NCBI GenBank assembly: GCA_024803745.1
Contig: JANJXV010000024.1
Coordinates: forward strand, 11,175,427 to 11,239,426
From: Megascapheus bottae
Lineage: Eukaryota; Chordata; Mammalia; Rodentia; Geomyidae
Length of the DNA stretch: 64,000 bases
Reading direction: 5' to 3'
Shown: positions 33,154-44,811 of the stretch, in pieces
Layout: every line of letters begins with the position of its first letter
Numbering within the stretch: position 1 is the first letter of the stretch
Translations under genes and position numbers: made by a program
The notes under the pieces: generated by a model
What the model saw: the letters and a program-made list of their open reading frames with translations, nothing else
The model's database searches: none
Told to the model about the DNA's origin: nothing

Positions 33154-33404
33154 GTTACAGAAATCAGAAACAGCAGCAAGGATAAAATAAAAAGCAAAAA
33201 TCTCTTGTTCCTTGGAGTTCATTTTATATTATCATATGTACATAGTTATTAAGCCTTTGTGATTCTCTCCTAAGAAGATTCTCATTTGATCTTACTGTGT
33301 AAATGTTTAGAGTCCTGTTCATCATATCCAAGTGTAATTTTTTGTCTTTTACCATTCATTGTGTTTACTTGTAGATTTATCGGCACATTTTAGTTACCCT
33401 TATT

Positions 33405-34028
<624 letters not shown>

Positions 34029-34844
34029 CCCCTGCTTCTCTTAAAGAAGAGATGATATGGGCAGAGGTCAAAGATAATACAACTGAGCCCTGAGATTATG
34101 GAGTGAAGTTTTTATTATAGGCCAATGCCTCTTATGCCAGGATGGTTTGCACTCTTGCTTGGCCACATGGCTTTGATTCTTCCCTTAGACATCAAGAACT
34201 TGAAGCACAAAGTGACAAAGTATTTGAGGAAAGGGTCAGGAAGGCCACGTGTGCCGTTGTCCCTGGTCCTGAACCATCATATACATTGTACATGACTTCT
34301 CTGAGAAGTGGAAGATGTGGTGTTGGATTTGGGTTAAGGACACCAAACCAAGAAGACCTCTGTATTGACAAAAAAAAAAATTACAGAGGAGTTTTGTCAT
34401 AAATATACAGAATAATGTTCTGGCAAATGCACAATGAAAAATCTGATCTTTTTAAAGTTTGTATAAAAAGAATTAGCTGTGAGCAGCTGATCCTTCACTT
34501 CTTCTCCCAGTTCCTGATAACATCATCATACTCACTGGGATAATTCACAGATTCAGCTGCAGATAGAACACGTGATTAGAAATAAGTCCCTTTATCAGCT
34601 AGGGATGTGTTTACTTCACAATGAACAAAAGACTACTTATTCAGTCTTGTGAGATTTTTTTGCTTGTGAGCCCAAAACTTAATTTCAAAACTAAAATTTT
34701 GACATCTGAGTGTTACTTCACAGATAGCAATAAGAAAACATCTGGCATAACTTAGGTGAACAGATAACCATATCCTATGAAAAATGTTAGCTCTTAGTGT
34801 GATGGTCTGAAATCATTGAAACTGGATTTAAAAGACAGATGTAG
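34029..34844. other. Unique sequence
   Basis: The 86-residue plus-strand frame (34142-34402) has no recognised domain. No repeat identified. Confidence 0.35.
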
Positions 34845-35244
34845 GTGAGTACCAATGACTCATACCTAGACTCCTAGCTACTCAGATATGAGGTTGAGAT
34901 CTGCGAGAGGAGTACAGTTCAAAGTCAGCCCAGGCAGAAAAATTTGTGAGACTCTTACTTCCAGTTAATCACCAAAAAGCTGGAAGTAGAGCTGTAGCTC
35001 AAGTGATAGAGCATCAACCTTGAATGAAAAAAGCTAAGAGAGTCAGGAGATTGGCCTAGTGGTAGAGAGCTTGCCTAGCTTAACAAAGACCCGGGTTCAA
35101 TTCCTTGGTACCACATACATAGAGTCAGAAGTGGTAAATGGTGCTGTGGCTCAAGGACAGTACTCAGGCCCCAAGTTTAAGCCCCAGGACTGGCAAAAAA
35201 AAAAAACTAAGAGAAAGCACCTCTTCACCCTGAGTTCAAGCCCC

Positions 35245-35247
<3 letters not shown>
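34845..35247 (+). mobile_element. B1-dID-type SINE, split by an IDL-Geo insertion
   Basis: The first part runs through tagctcaagtgatagagcat to aaagctaagag. The remainder resumes after 35213 as aaagcacctcttcaccctga, gttcaagccccag and passes into a CA tract. Confidence 0.85.
35041..35206 (+). mobile_element. IDL-Geo-type SINE, internally deleted, nested
   Basis: Sits inside the surrounding SINE with ctaagag on both sides (35034-35040 and 35207-35213). The right half lacks part of its A-box region (ctcaaggacagtactcagg). Confidence 0.88.

Positions 35248-35294
<47 letters not shown>
35248..35294 (+). repeat. (AC)n microsatellite
   Basis: About 23 units, starting where the SINE tail should be. 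Confidence 0.95.
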
Positions 35295-35298
<4 letters not shown>

Positions 35299-35309
35299 TA
35301 AAACATGAA

Positions 35310-35520
35310 AGCTGGGTGCTGGTGGGTCACCCCTGTAATCCTAGCTACTCAGGAGGCAGAGATCTGAGGATCACAGTTCAAAGCCAGCCCAGGCAAAAAA
35401 AGTCCATGAGACTTCTACCTCTAATAACCACCAGAACACCAAAAGTGGCACTGTGGCTCAAGTAGTAGAACAGGAACCTTGAGCTGAAGAGCTCAAGGAC
35501 AGCACTTAGGCCAGAGTTCA
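35310..35520 (+). mobile_element. B1-dID-type SINE with expanded tail
   Basis: gctgggtgctggtgggtcac through ggccagagttcaag. Its 3' tail position is occupied by a GGA/GAA tract. Confidence 0.88.
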
Positions 35521-35793
35521 AGAAGAAGAAGGAGGAGGGGAGGGAGAGGAGGAGGAGAAGGAGGAGAGGGAGAGGGAGAAGAAGGAGGAGGAGGAGGAGG
35601 AGGAGGAAGAGGAGGAGGAGGAGAAGAGGAAGTGGAGGAGGAGGAAGAGGAAGAGGAAGAAGAGGAGGAGGAGGAGGAGGAGGAGGAAGAGGAGGAGGAG
35701 GAAGAAGAAGAAGAAGAAGAAGAAGAAGAAGAAGAAGAAGAAGAAGAAGAAGAAGAAGAAGAAGAAGAAGAAGAAGAAGAAGAAGAAGAAGAA
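35521..35793 (+). repeat. GGA/GAA polypurine tract
   Basis: Mixed GGA/GAA for 180 bp with a single T (35633-35634 region), then 31 uninterrupted GAA triplets (35701-35793). Poly-Glu and poly-Leu/Phe frames on the two strands are artefacts. Confidence 0.97.
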
Positions 35794-35959
35794 AACTATA
35801 CAAAGCCTTTCTTGGAACAAAACAATGTTCTTGCAGCCTGGGGTTCACACCAGAGTGAACTGTCACCCAGGCGTGTGAACCAGATTACAGAGTCCTGCTT
35901 ATTTGTTCCAGGGCATAATACAGGCATAACAACTCAGGGAAAGAGACTCGCATGAGTTC

Positions 35960-36110
35960 ACTGGGGAAATACTGTGGCCTTTAACAGCGTTTAACCTTGC
36001 CAAGGCTCATTGTTCTCCTCTGTAAGAAGCAAATAGAAAACCTTCTTCCCACTTCACAGAGCTGTGCACACACAAGATGTGGAAAGGCTTTGAAGGAGTT
36101 CAAAATTGCT
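35960..36110 (+). mobile_element. MIR-like SINE
   Basis: gtttaaccttgccaaggctc, attgttctcctctgtaagaa, cccacttcacagagctgtg and gatgtggaaaggctttgaa follow the MIR order. Confidence 0.45.
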
Positions 36111-36639
36111 GAGCAAATGCAAGGTGATTTATACCTGGTGAGGGGTACAAACATGCAGAGCCACTGGGGAGTAACAGCAGCGACTTCACCCAGCCACTGG
36201 ACAGCTGGTGATGTCTCACATAAAAGCAAAGGTGCTTACGACCCCAAAGACCTAACAGGGACCAGATATGAAAAAACACACTATTGCAAAACAGATTGCA
36301 TTGAGTCTGGGGTTTTCACTTAAGAAAATAATATTTTGAAAAACTGTCATGTTAAATCAAGGTATTCAGGGGTAACTTCAAACTATGCAATTTGCATTTA
36401 GCCCAGGCTTAATTATATCCTAAAGGAATTCTCCTAATTCTCTTTTGCAACAATAATCTTGCAAAATTGAATGGCCCCATTTACAAAGACATAAGCACAA
36501 GGTTAACAATAACAAATCATTGTTTATACCTACTTTCTGAATAATCATTTTCTTTCTTTCATGTAACACAAAGCTGGCAAACATGGTTTATATGCAAGCC
36601 ACACAACACGTCCTTGTATCCTTTCAAGGTCTCTTGTGT
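36111..36639. other. Unique sequence
   Basis: No feature recognised. The frames at 35997-36323 (+) and 35981-36229 (-) overlap on opposite strands without motifs. Confidence 0.35.
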
Positions 36640-36789
36640 TAGAGTTCTTGTTGCTGTGACAAAATGCCTGACAAGACCAACTTAGAAAAATTTTAATTTT
36701 ACCAGATTTTTTCTAAGAGGCATAGAAGTCTAATTATATTCTTTCATTTATGAATATCCACCACCATTTGTTGAAAAGACTAATCTTTT

Positions 36790-37073
36790 CTCCACCACAT
36801 TTTTTTTGGTGGTTCATGGGGCTTGAACTTGGCCTGTACCGTCCCTGAGCCCTTCAGCTCAAGGCTACTGCCCTACCCCTGGTGCTGGGCACTGTCCCAG
36901 TGCTGTCTTCAGATCAAGAGTACCACCCTACCCTTGAGCCAAGCCTACATCCCGTTTTCTAGAGGTTAACTAGATAAGAGTCTCAGGTCCTTTTGTGCCC
37001 CGGCTGGCCTTGAACCTTGATCCTCAGATCTGAGTAGCTAGGATTACAGGCATGAGCCATCACACCCAGCTCT
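36790..37073 (-). mobile_element. B1-dID-type SINE with duplicated right-half segment
   Basis: gagcccttcagctcaaggct is followed by a second related unit (gtgctgtcttcagatcaaga), as in the copies at 14904 and 42805. The B1-like half is complete (gagtagctaggattacaggc). Confidence 0.82.
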
Positions 37074-37189
37074 GGTTCACATGTTCTAAAGGTTCAATTC
37101 ATCGTCACTTGGTCCCAGATACAAGGGCACAACATGGCAGCACAGCTTGTGACAGAGGACGTAAGTAGAGGAGAACAGATTGCTTCATA

Positions 37190-37274
37190 GTGGAGGGAGA
37201 GGAGGAAAAAAAAGGAGAGAAGGAGAAAGGAAAAAAGTAGAAGGGAGAAGAAAGAGAAAGAAAGGGAGAGGGAT
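37190..37274 (+). repeat. Purine-rich low-complexity patch
   Basis: ggagggagaggaggaaaaaa and similar. An expansion of the purine-rich part of the LTR. Confidence 0.8.
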
Positions 37275-37440
37275 AGATACCCCTAAGGATTTATCCTCAG
37301 TGACCTACTTCCTCCAGCTTTGATTTACCTCCTGAAATTTCCAGAAGCTCCCAACCAGCTAGAGACCTTGGCTTTAGAACATGAGTCTCTAAGGTATATT
37401 TCATATTCAAGCCATTTAAAAGTCTATTACATAATTTCCC

Positions 37441-37741
37441 ACACAATAATACTGAAGAAAAAAGAGTTGTTTACCATTATCCCTCGTCATCCATGGTGGG
37501 TTAGTCCTGGGACATACTCCCCTCTTCAGAGACCTGAATCTGCAGAATAGTCAAGATCTTTTCATAAAATACATAATATTCTATTCTATTCTAGAATTAG
37601 TGTGGTATTCACATAGAATCTATACATATCCTCCTGCATAATCTATTTGGGTGTGTTGGGGGAGGGTTGTGTTTATGAAAAAAATGTAACTAAGATCTTA
37701 TAAAATTTATGTCAGGAAATCTTATTAATAAAAGAGAAAGT
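37441..37741. other. Unique sequence
   Basis: No feature recognised. Confidence 0.3.
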
Positions 37742-37905
37742 GGCCAGGAGTTTGGCCTAGTGATAGAATGTTTGCCTAGCATGCATGTATGTACCACATA
37801 CACAGAAAAAGCTGGAAGTGGTGCTGTGACTCAAGTGGTAGATCACTAGCCTTGAGAAAGCGCAAGGACAGTGCTCAGGCCCCGAATTCAAGCCCTAGGA
37901 CTAGC
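37742..37905 (+). mobile_element. IDL-Geo-type SINE lacking the left B box
   Basis: gcatgcatgtatgtaccaca joins the anticodon region to the segment after the B box, so the 'gacccgggttcgattcctcg' stretch is deleted. The right half is intact. Confidence 0.9.
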
Positions 37906-37907
37906 AA

Positions 37908-37954
<47 letters not shown>

Positions 37955-37956
37955 AT
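37906..37956 (+). repeat. (AAAT)n microsatellite
   Basis: About 12 units directly forming the SINE tail. Confidence 0.95.
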
Positions 37957-37957
37957 T

Positions 37958-38262
37958 TTAGTCAGGTCCAGTGGTTCATAATCTTAGCTTCTCAAGAGAA
38001 ATATGTTTGGGAGGTTAGTGGTTCGAGGCCAGCAAGGGGAAATAAAAGTGTGAAAAACTCTCTCTTAGCCAAAAGCTAAGTCATCCTACGGAGAAAAGGA
38101 AGCACAAATAGCAAGACTATCATCCAGGCTGGCTGGCCCAGGCATAAAGCAAAACCTTAGCTCAAAAACTAGCCAGTACAAAAATGTACACAGAGAGATT
38201 CATATGGTGAAGAACCCACTTAGCAAGGGCAAGGCTATGAGTTTAAACCCACAAAAATCTGT
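37958..38262 (+). mobile_element. Long B1-derived SINE (old)
   Basis: ggtccagtggttcataatct, gttcgaggccagcaagggga, ggcccaggcataaagcaaaa and an ID-like end with gagtttaaacccac. Confidence 0.6.
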
Positions 38263-39189
38263 TGGGGAGAAAGAAATATTTTGGAAATAAAAATCGAATT
38301 CTCCAATTAGAAAGCTTTTAAAAGTTCACAAAAGCAACCAGAAGGCTAGAATACTAGCTCAAACAATGAATTATTTCATCTGCGGAATTGTTCAAGTACT
38401 GCATGCTTATAACCTGTGAATCACTTTTTTTCAAGAAGAATCCAAAGTCCTAGAAAATAAATTCAATTGACTAAGCTTAGGTGGTGGGCCTTCACTGAAA
38501 GGAAACTGAGTGGAAGGATCTGATAAAAGACAGGTCCAGGCTTCTTCTACTTCCATAATGGCAATGAAGAATCCCAAGAATTTACCATTCTTTCATGACT
38601 GCTCACAAGCAGGATGAGTTATTTCACAAAACAATCCATTTTCTTTAAGAAGCACAAAAAGATGCTGGGATCTAAACTAGTAAATATTGTACCACAGCAT
38701 CCTAGCCTGTCCAATAAGAAAAAAATCCCTTTTAAAAATGAAATAAAGGTTAACTATCTGAAGGGAATAAATTAAACACTCTTCTTTAGACACTGTATAA
38801 TTACCAAGCTCCAAAATCCAATAGAATCTCAAGGGAAAAATACTAAGATAGATATAATACAAGGATGCTAAAGTGACTGAATACAAGAAAATAATAAATT
38901 CCATGTGTATCAACAATAACCAATTAGAAAATGTCATGAAAATATCTGTTTCCAAAGACAGCAAAACCTAGAAAAGAACTAGGAATAGCCCTAGGAAGAA
39001 ATGACTACACGAAGATTTCAGATTCCTCTACTAGCAGAGAAAAAGCCAGAATGCTTTCCATTTGGCTGCCCCAAGTATCATCCATCTTAGTAGACTCAGA
39101 TCCTCGAGCCTGCAAAATCATCAACCAGGGACCTTGGTCTGTGGAGATTCTCCCTCAGAACGCTGTCCACTGTGCTCTAGAAATTTGGT
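38263..39189. other. Unique sequence
   Basis: No recognised repeat. The 95-residue antisense frame at 38677-38964 is hydrophobic and AT-driven, without a motif. Confidence 0.35.
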
Positions 39190-39204
39190 AAAGATTTGGA
39201 TGGC

Positions 39205-39403
39205 GGGACTGGGAGTTTGTCCTAGTGGTAGAGTGCTTGCCTAGCATGCATGAAGACCCGGGTTCGATTCCTCGGTACCACATGCATAGAAAAAAGCTAG
39301 AATTGGTGCTGAGGCTCAAGTGGTAGAGCTCTAGCCTTGAGAAAGTCCAAGGACAGAGTTCAGGCCCTGAGCTCTAGCCCAGGACTGGCAAAAAAAAAAA
39401 AAA
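39205..39403 (+). mobile_element. IDL-Geo-type SINE
   Basis: Complete. Perfect 15-bp duplication aaagatttggatggc at 39190-39204 and 39404-39418. Confidence 0.94.
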
Positions 39404-39641
39404 AAAGATTTGGATGGCTCCTGGAGGTGGATGTTAGAGAAGTTAGGTGAATGTTAGGGATAGATAGCCAAAAGGGATCATTCTACAGGAGTGACTGGAG
39501 GTTTTGATACCTGGCCCACACAGAGATTACTGCAAGCAATCACCACCTGGGAGACAACATATTCATAAGATAACATTGTTCTTTGTACATCTACTCTCAG
39601 GTGTGGACATCTGAGACTGCTCACAGACCCAAGTCATAATC

Positions 39642-39680
<39 letters not shown>
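39642..39680 (+). repeat. (GT)n microsatellite
   Basis: GT units with one TATA interruption, abutting the tail end of an antisense SINE. Confidence 0.93.
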
Positions 39681-39681
<1 letters not shown>

Positions 39682-39902
39682 CCAATACTAAAACTTGAAC
39701 TCAGAGCCCCAAATTCCTGTTTGGCTTTTTGCTTAAAGCTAGTGCTCTCCTACTTTAGTTATACCTCTATTTATAGAATATTTTTCTGGATAAGATGATA
39801 CTCTCATGGACTTTTCTGCCCAGGCCGGCTTCAAACATCGATGCTCAGATCTCAGTCTCCTGAGTAGCTAGGATTACAGATGTGAGCCACCAGCACCTGA
39901 TT
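39681..39902 (-). mobile_element. B1-dID-type SINE (old)
   Basis: tttttgcttaaagctagtgc, ctcatggacttttctgccca and tgctcagatctcagtctcct in antisense order. Confidence 0.75.
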
Positions 39903-40044
39903 AAATTCTGTCTCTTTAAACTCTAGAGAAGGACTGGCTATATCTGCCCTGTCTGAGTCTAAGCCTCCCATATTTTAGACATGTGATAAATTTTGCATGT
40001 TCTTTTTCCTGATAAAGCACATAAATTATATTAAATCTATACTA

Positions 40045-40236
40045 GGGGCTGGGAGTGTGGTCTAGTGGTAGAGTGCTTGCCTGGCAGGCATGAAGCCCTG
40101 GGTTCAATTCCTCAGTACCACATACACAGAAAAAGCCAGAAGAAGTACTGTGGCTCAAATGGTAGAGCACTACCTTGAGAAAGCCCAAGGACCATGATCA
40201 GGCCTTGAGTTCAAGCACTAGGACTGACAAAAAGCA
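40045..40236 (+). mobile_element. IDL-Geo-type SINE (older variant)
   Basis: ggtctagtggtagagtgctt and ccctgggttcaattcctcag. The right half is ctgtggctcaaatggtagag with gagttcaagcactaggac. Confidence 0.88.
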
Positions 40237-40451
40237 AAATCCAAAAACTCAGGCAAAATCAGGGAAAAAGAGAAAAGAGGAACAAGAAAAGTAGAAAATG
40301 GTCATACAGTCAGCAGAGGACAAGAATGATTCTGAAAGCAGCCCCATATTCCTAAATTCTGTTACAAGTAAATGGGATTTAGTACAACTAGCTGACCATT
40401 TGGAAACAAAATTAGATCTGTATATTGTTTGTTTAAAAAATAAACCACAAG

Positions 40452-40580
40452 GGGGGAGGGAAATGGGGACAAAAACATAAGAAGGGGTATCAATGTTTGT
40501 GAAGTAATGCTCCTTCTACCTGGCGCATATAACTGTAAACACTCTATTAATTACAATAAAAAACAATAATTAAAAGAAAG
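40452..40580 (+). mobile_element. 5'-truncated L1, last part of 3' UTR
   Basis: gaagtaatgctccttctacc, tggcgcatataactgtaaac and ttacaataaaaaacaataat. aaaccacaag lies on both sides (40442-40451 and 40581-40590). Confidence 0.9.
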
Positions 40581-40621
40581 AAACCACAAGCTTCTATGTA
40601 GATGAAAGAATTTAGTGTAGA

Positions 40622-41430
40622 CACCTCACTCCAGTTAAAATGGCCATTATCAAGAAATCTAATAACAACATGTGGCCAGGAGGGGATGCTACTATACTGT
40701 TGGTGGGTGTGTAAACTCATTCAACCACTATGGAAAGCAGTATGGCAGTTCCTCAAAAGACTAAACATAGAGCTCCCCTATGACCCAGCAATTTCACTAC
40801 GTGGCATTTACCCAAATGTCCAGAAACAAAGACATACTAAAGCCACTAGCACAACGATGTTCACTGCAGCACTATTTACCATAGTGAAGATATAGAACCA
40901 ACCCAGATGCCCCTAAGTAGAATGGTACTTATACACAATGGAATTCTATGCTATCACAGAGAATGACATCGTCCCATTTGTAAGGAAATGGAAAGACATA
41001 GAAAAAATCATATTAAGTGAGGTAAGCCAGACCCAAAGAACATGGGCTCAATGCTTTCTCTCATTTGTAATAATTAGTACACATCTAGGACTCGCCTAGC
41101 AGAGGATTACAATAGCTCAAAACCTAGGTACACAAGGTCATAGGGAGATGAGACTAAATGAAAAGAACTCTAGGATATGGAAATGAGCTTAATCTTTTTT
41201 TGCCTTTTGGTTAATATTGTTACTGTACCTGACTGTTATCTGGTATATTGTAAATATGTTTATTTGTTTATTTGAAATAGGGAAGGGGCGAGGGGAAAAC
41301 AAGATGATTGGGAGGGGATGGGGGAAGGGAAATGGAGAAAAAAGCATGAGAAGGGTATCTGTGTGAGAAGTGATAAATGTAAACCCCTTTATACAATACC
41401 CCAACAATAAAAAGTTTAAAATAATTAAAA
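40622..41430 (+). mobile_element. 5'-truncated L1 (ORF2 C-terminus plus 3' UTR)
   Basis: Decayed ORF2 end (TPVKMAIIKKSNNN, LLYCWWVCKLIQPLWKAVWQ, IELPYDPAISLRGIYP), a 3' UTR with a G-rich part, then an A-rich end. Duplication aagaatttagtgtaga / aagaatttagtataga (40606-40621, 41431-41446; one mismatch). Some internal deletions relative to the copies at 13256 and 29372. Confidence 0.92.
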
Positions 41431-41494
41431 AAGAATTTAGTATAGAAACTAAAAATCCTTCTAAGAAAATAAAAATAATAAAACAAATAATAAA

Positions 41495-41706
41495 GGGCCG
41501 GGAGTTTGGCCTAGTGGTTAAAGTGCTTGCCAAGCATGCATGAAGACCTGGGTTCGATTCCTCGGTACCACATACATAGAAAAAAGCCAGAAGTGGTGCT
41601 GAGGCTCAAGTGGTAGAGCTCTAGCCTTGAGAAAAACCCAAGGACAGTGCTCAGGCCCTGAGCTCAAGCCCAGGACTGGCGGAAAAAAATAAAAATAAAA
41701 ATAAAA
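41495..41706 (+). mobile_element. IDL-Geo-type SINE ('ggttaaagtg' variant)
   Basis: Complete, with A-box variant gtggttaaagtgc and an AAAAAT-rich tail. The target is A/T-rich and its duplication cannot be delimited. Confidence 0.92.
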
Positions 41707-41934
41707 AGATAAATACAAAATAAAATCTTGAGGTGGGTGATTTTTATGAGTACTAGCCATTTGATTGCATAAAATTTTTAAATTTTTACATAGTACAAAA
41801 CAACTGTAAAGAAGTTTTTTTTGTATAGCACTTTTTACTTTTTCCTGAGGTAATTTTTTTATTAAAGAATTTATTAACATTGATTTTTACATCATAATAT
41901 AAGAAGTTTTTTTAAACTGAAAGTATTTGTAACA
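41707..41934. other. Unique AT-rich sequence
   Basis: Nothing recognised. Confidence 0.3.
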
Positions 41935-42545
41935 GCTCCCAAAGATTAATAAGAAAAAGGCAACCCAAATACAAGTAGGCAGAAACAAAGCAAAGTATTT
42001 ACTAAACCTTTTCACATTACAGATGTGAATGGTTTTTAGGTGTTAGTACTGATCAAACAAATGTAAACATAAAGCAATGATCATGCTTTTCACAATCAGA
42101 TTTGCAAACGTTAAATATTCAATACTGATATGAGAATTCAAGAGACCGTCTTTATAGAAATATTAATGGTTACAGCTTTTTGGAAGATAATTTGACACTA
42201 TCTATTAAAATGTTAGACGTAGGTACTCTTTGACCTGGCGGTTCCACTATTGAAAATGTATCCAACAGAAATTTGTTCTCCATTATGATTACATACATGC
42301 AATTTTATAGCAAGATTTTCTGTAACTGCCAGGAGCAAAAACAACTTGAATATCTGTTAGCTGGAGAAAAGAAAATTAAATCCATATTATGTGAAATCGC
42401 ACAATGGTTTGAGAGAATTATGTGACATGTATATTCTGGCATGGAAAGTGTATTAAGATATATTAAGAAAATAAGTGAACTTGGATGAACGAATGACCTC
42501 TTTTCTAAAAAATTATATCCTGTATTTCTGTTTATGGTCCCAAAG
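41935..42545 (+). mobile_element. Ancient L1M fragment (ORF2 region to 3' UTR)
   Basis: aagattaataagaaaaaggc, ttggaagataatttgacact, ctttgacctggcggttccac, gtatccaacagaaatttgtt and atggaaagtgtattaagata follow the order of old mammalian L1 sequence. Confidence 0.65.
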
Positions 42546-42725
42546 GTATGCATATATATGCATTTAACATACACATGTACCCATATATACAAAAAATATA
42601 TGTAACCATATATGTATACATATATACAAATATGTGTGTGAATATATTATATGCATGTATGTAATATATACATGTGTGTATATGTATACATATATGCATG
42701 CATATATAAAGAAATATATAGAAAG
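42546..42725. repeat. ATGCATATA-rich low-complexity tract
   Basis: Interrupted TA/TG/CATG dinucleotide repeats (tatgtatacatatatacaaa and similar). Confidence 0.85.
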
Positions 42726-42804
42726 ATACACACCAAACTGTTCCTGGTGATAACCTCTTCCCTAGGAAGAGCCTGGGGTTTAGGGGGGGGAAAGACTGTC
42801 TTTT

Positions 42805-43097
42805 TTTTTTTTTTTTTTTTTTTTGTAGGTCTTGGGGCTAGCACTCTAGGCCTGGGCCCTGTTCCTGAACTTTTCAGCTCAAGGCTACCCTGGGCCTGCG
42901 TGTTATCTCTGAGCTCTTTAGCTCAAAGCTACCACTATACCCCTTGAACCACAGTGCCACATTTTCTAGTGGTAAATTGGAGATAAGAGTCTCACAGTCT
43001 TTAGGTCTTTAATGCCCAGGCTAGCTTTGAACTGAGATCCTCAGATCTCAGCCTCCTGAGTAGCTAGGATTACAGGCATGAGCCACGGCATTCAGCT
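42805..43097 (-). mobile_element. B1-dID-type SINE with duplicated right-half segment
   Basis: Long T-run, then two copies of the right-half unit (gaacttttcagctcaaggct and gagctctttagctcaaagct), then the B1-like half. Flanks aaagactgtctttt (42791-42804) and aaaagactttctttt (43098-43112). Confidence 0.9.
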
Positions 43098-43113
43098 AAA
43101 AGACTTTCTTTTC

Positions 43114-43324
43114 GAGCCGGGAGTTTGGCCTAGTGGTTAAAGTGCTTGCCTAGCATGCATGAAGACCCGGGTTCGATTCCTTGGTACCACATACATAGAA
43201 AAAAGCCGGAAGTGGTGCTGAGGCTCAAGTGGTAGAGCTCTAGCCTTGAGAAAGTCCAAGGACAGTGCTCAGGCCCTGAGCTCAAGCCCAGGACTGGCAA
43301 AAAAATAAAACAACAACAACAACA
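43114..43324 (+). mobile_element. IDL-Geo-type SINE ('ggttaaagtg' variant)
   Basis: Complete, with a CAACAA-containing tail. Perfect 16-bp duplication aaaagactttcttttc at 43098-43113 and 43325-43340, which is also the 3' flank of the preceding SINE. Confidence 0.95.
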
Positions 43325-43340
43325 AAAAGACTTTCTTTTC

Positions 43341-43989
43341 TTACTCAGCTGTTTTACTTAAAGTTATTTACAACAAAAATGTCTACTTTTGCAAGTTCAT
43401 TGCAATTCTCAGAAACCATTTCCAATAACAGAGTGCAGGGGAAAAACTAAAGAAGAATAACATTAGTGACAAAAAGACCAGAGCTTCTGTCATCATGGAA
43501 ATAAGAAAAGAGAGCTCTGAGTGGGCACTGGAGGTGAAGAGGACATGGCTTCAAAAGACACAGTAAGGAGAGTCACTCATCTTCCAGATGTAGGCATAAG
43601 CAGGGAGGAATACTAAAAGACAGGGAAGTCTATGGAACAATTTTAAATGTGAGGAATGCCATTTACTGAGGCAGAAAGCCTGGAGGACTGAGTTTAGAGA
43701 ATTGACAAATTTAACTTGCATGCATATTTTTACAGTGCTGTGGAGCACTGAAATAGAGATATTCCTTGGGCAGTAAGTAGTACCATGAACACAGAAAATC
43801 ACTATATATGTGGTGCCTGAAGCCAGGTGGTATAAATGAGATCCCTTAAGAACTGCATATATAGTGGGGGGAAAAAACAGCAGAAATTTCAGCAGAATGA
43901 TAGGAAAACACTGATTTCTAAGGGGTGACAAAAGGAAGAAGAATCATGAGGAAGATAAAGGGGAATGGAAATGAAAGGAAGGATAAGGG
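43341..43989. other. Unique sequence
   Basis: No recognised repeat. The 126-residue antisense frame at 43551-43931 has no domain motif and most likely occurs by chance. Confidence 0.35.
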
Positions 43990-44410
43990 CTGTGATGGTT
44001 AATCTGGATTTTTTTCAGGTTAATCTGGATTTTTTTCAGCTTGACTGTAGTGAGGGTGCAAAGAGATTATTAAAGCACACCTCAGGTGCCTCTGTGAAGG
44101 TGTTTCCACAGACGATTAGATTACAAGAGCACTGACCTGGTTAATAGTCTAACCCATTGATGGATGCCAGAGTTGAAAAGACCATTAAGAGATGGTAGAA
44201 ACTGGGGAGAGTTGAAGGAAATAGGGCTTTGTGGGGATGCCTTGTAATAGTGTAACTTCCTGTCTTTCTCTGCTCCCTGGCTGTCATGAGTTGACAGTTC
44301 TGCTCTGCTATACTCTTTGCCCCTATGATAAAAAATACTGCTGAGACTGTGAAGTCAATAATTCCTCTCTTCAAGCTGTTCTCTTAGACATTTTGGTCAC
44401 AGGTGCAAAC
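43990..44410 (+). mobile_element. ERVL-type (MLT2-like) LTR remnant
   Basis: Starts ctgtgatggttaatctgg and continues cagcttgactgtag, tctgtgaaggtgtttccaca, gacgattagattacaagag and tcaataattcctctcttcaa, the order of an MLT2-type LTR. A 21-bp unit is repeated in tandem near the start (43997-44017, 44018-44038). No internal viral genes adjoin. Confidence 0.6.
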
Positions 44411-44811
44411 GTAAATAATATAAGAGGTAGCATGGACCATCTATGCCAAACCCATAGCTCACATCATTCTCCACAGTTAAAAGTTGAAAGTTTTTCCTCT
44501 AAGATCAGAGGGATACAGCAAGTGTGTCCATATTGCCACTTCTTCTAACAGTACACTAGAAATCCTAGCCTGGGCATTCAAAAACAAAAAACCGTTACAA
44601 CTGATGAGCCAATTTAAGAAACATAAATCCAAATCTAAAATTCAGCAATATCACTGAATACTAACAACAAACTCTCTCAGAAAGAAATTAAGAAAATCCC
44701 ACTTACAAGAGCAACAAAAAATGAAATAACGTACCTAGGTATAAGTTTAACCAAGAAGGCAAAAGACCTATATACTGAAAACTACAAAATATCAATGAAC
44801 AAAACCGAATA

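Larger units (their letters stand above)
36640..37440 (-). mobile_element. MaLR/ERVL-type LTR remnant, split by a SINE
   Basis: Antisense order of a rodent MaLR LTR: gttcttgttgctgtgacaaa, aggttcaattcatcgtcact, an expanded purine patch (37190-37274), cagtgacctacttcctccag, and gaacatgagtctctaaggta. Interrupted at about 36790-37073. Confidence 0.6.

Noticed and set aside
35378..35955. Poly-Glu (+) and poly-Leu/Phe (-) open frames of 100-162 residues
   Set aside because: They arise from the GGA/GAA tract and the attached SINE. All frames are open because the repeat contains no stop codon.
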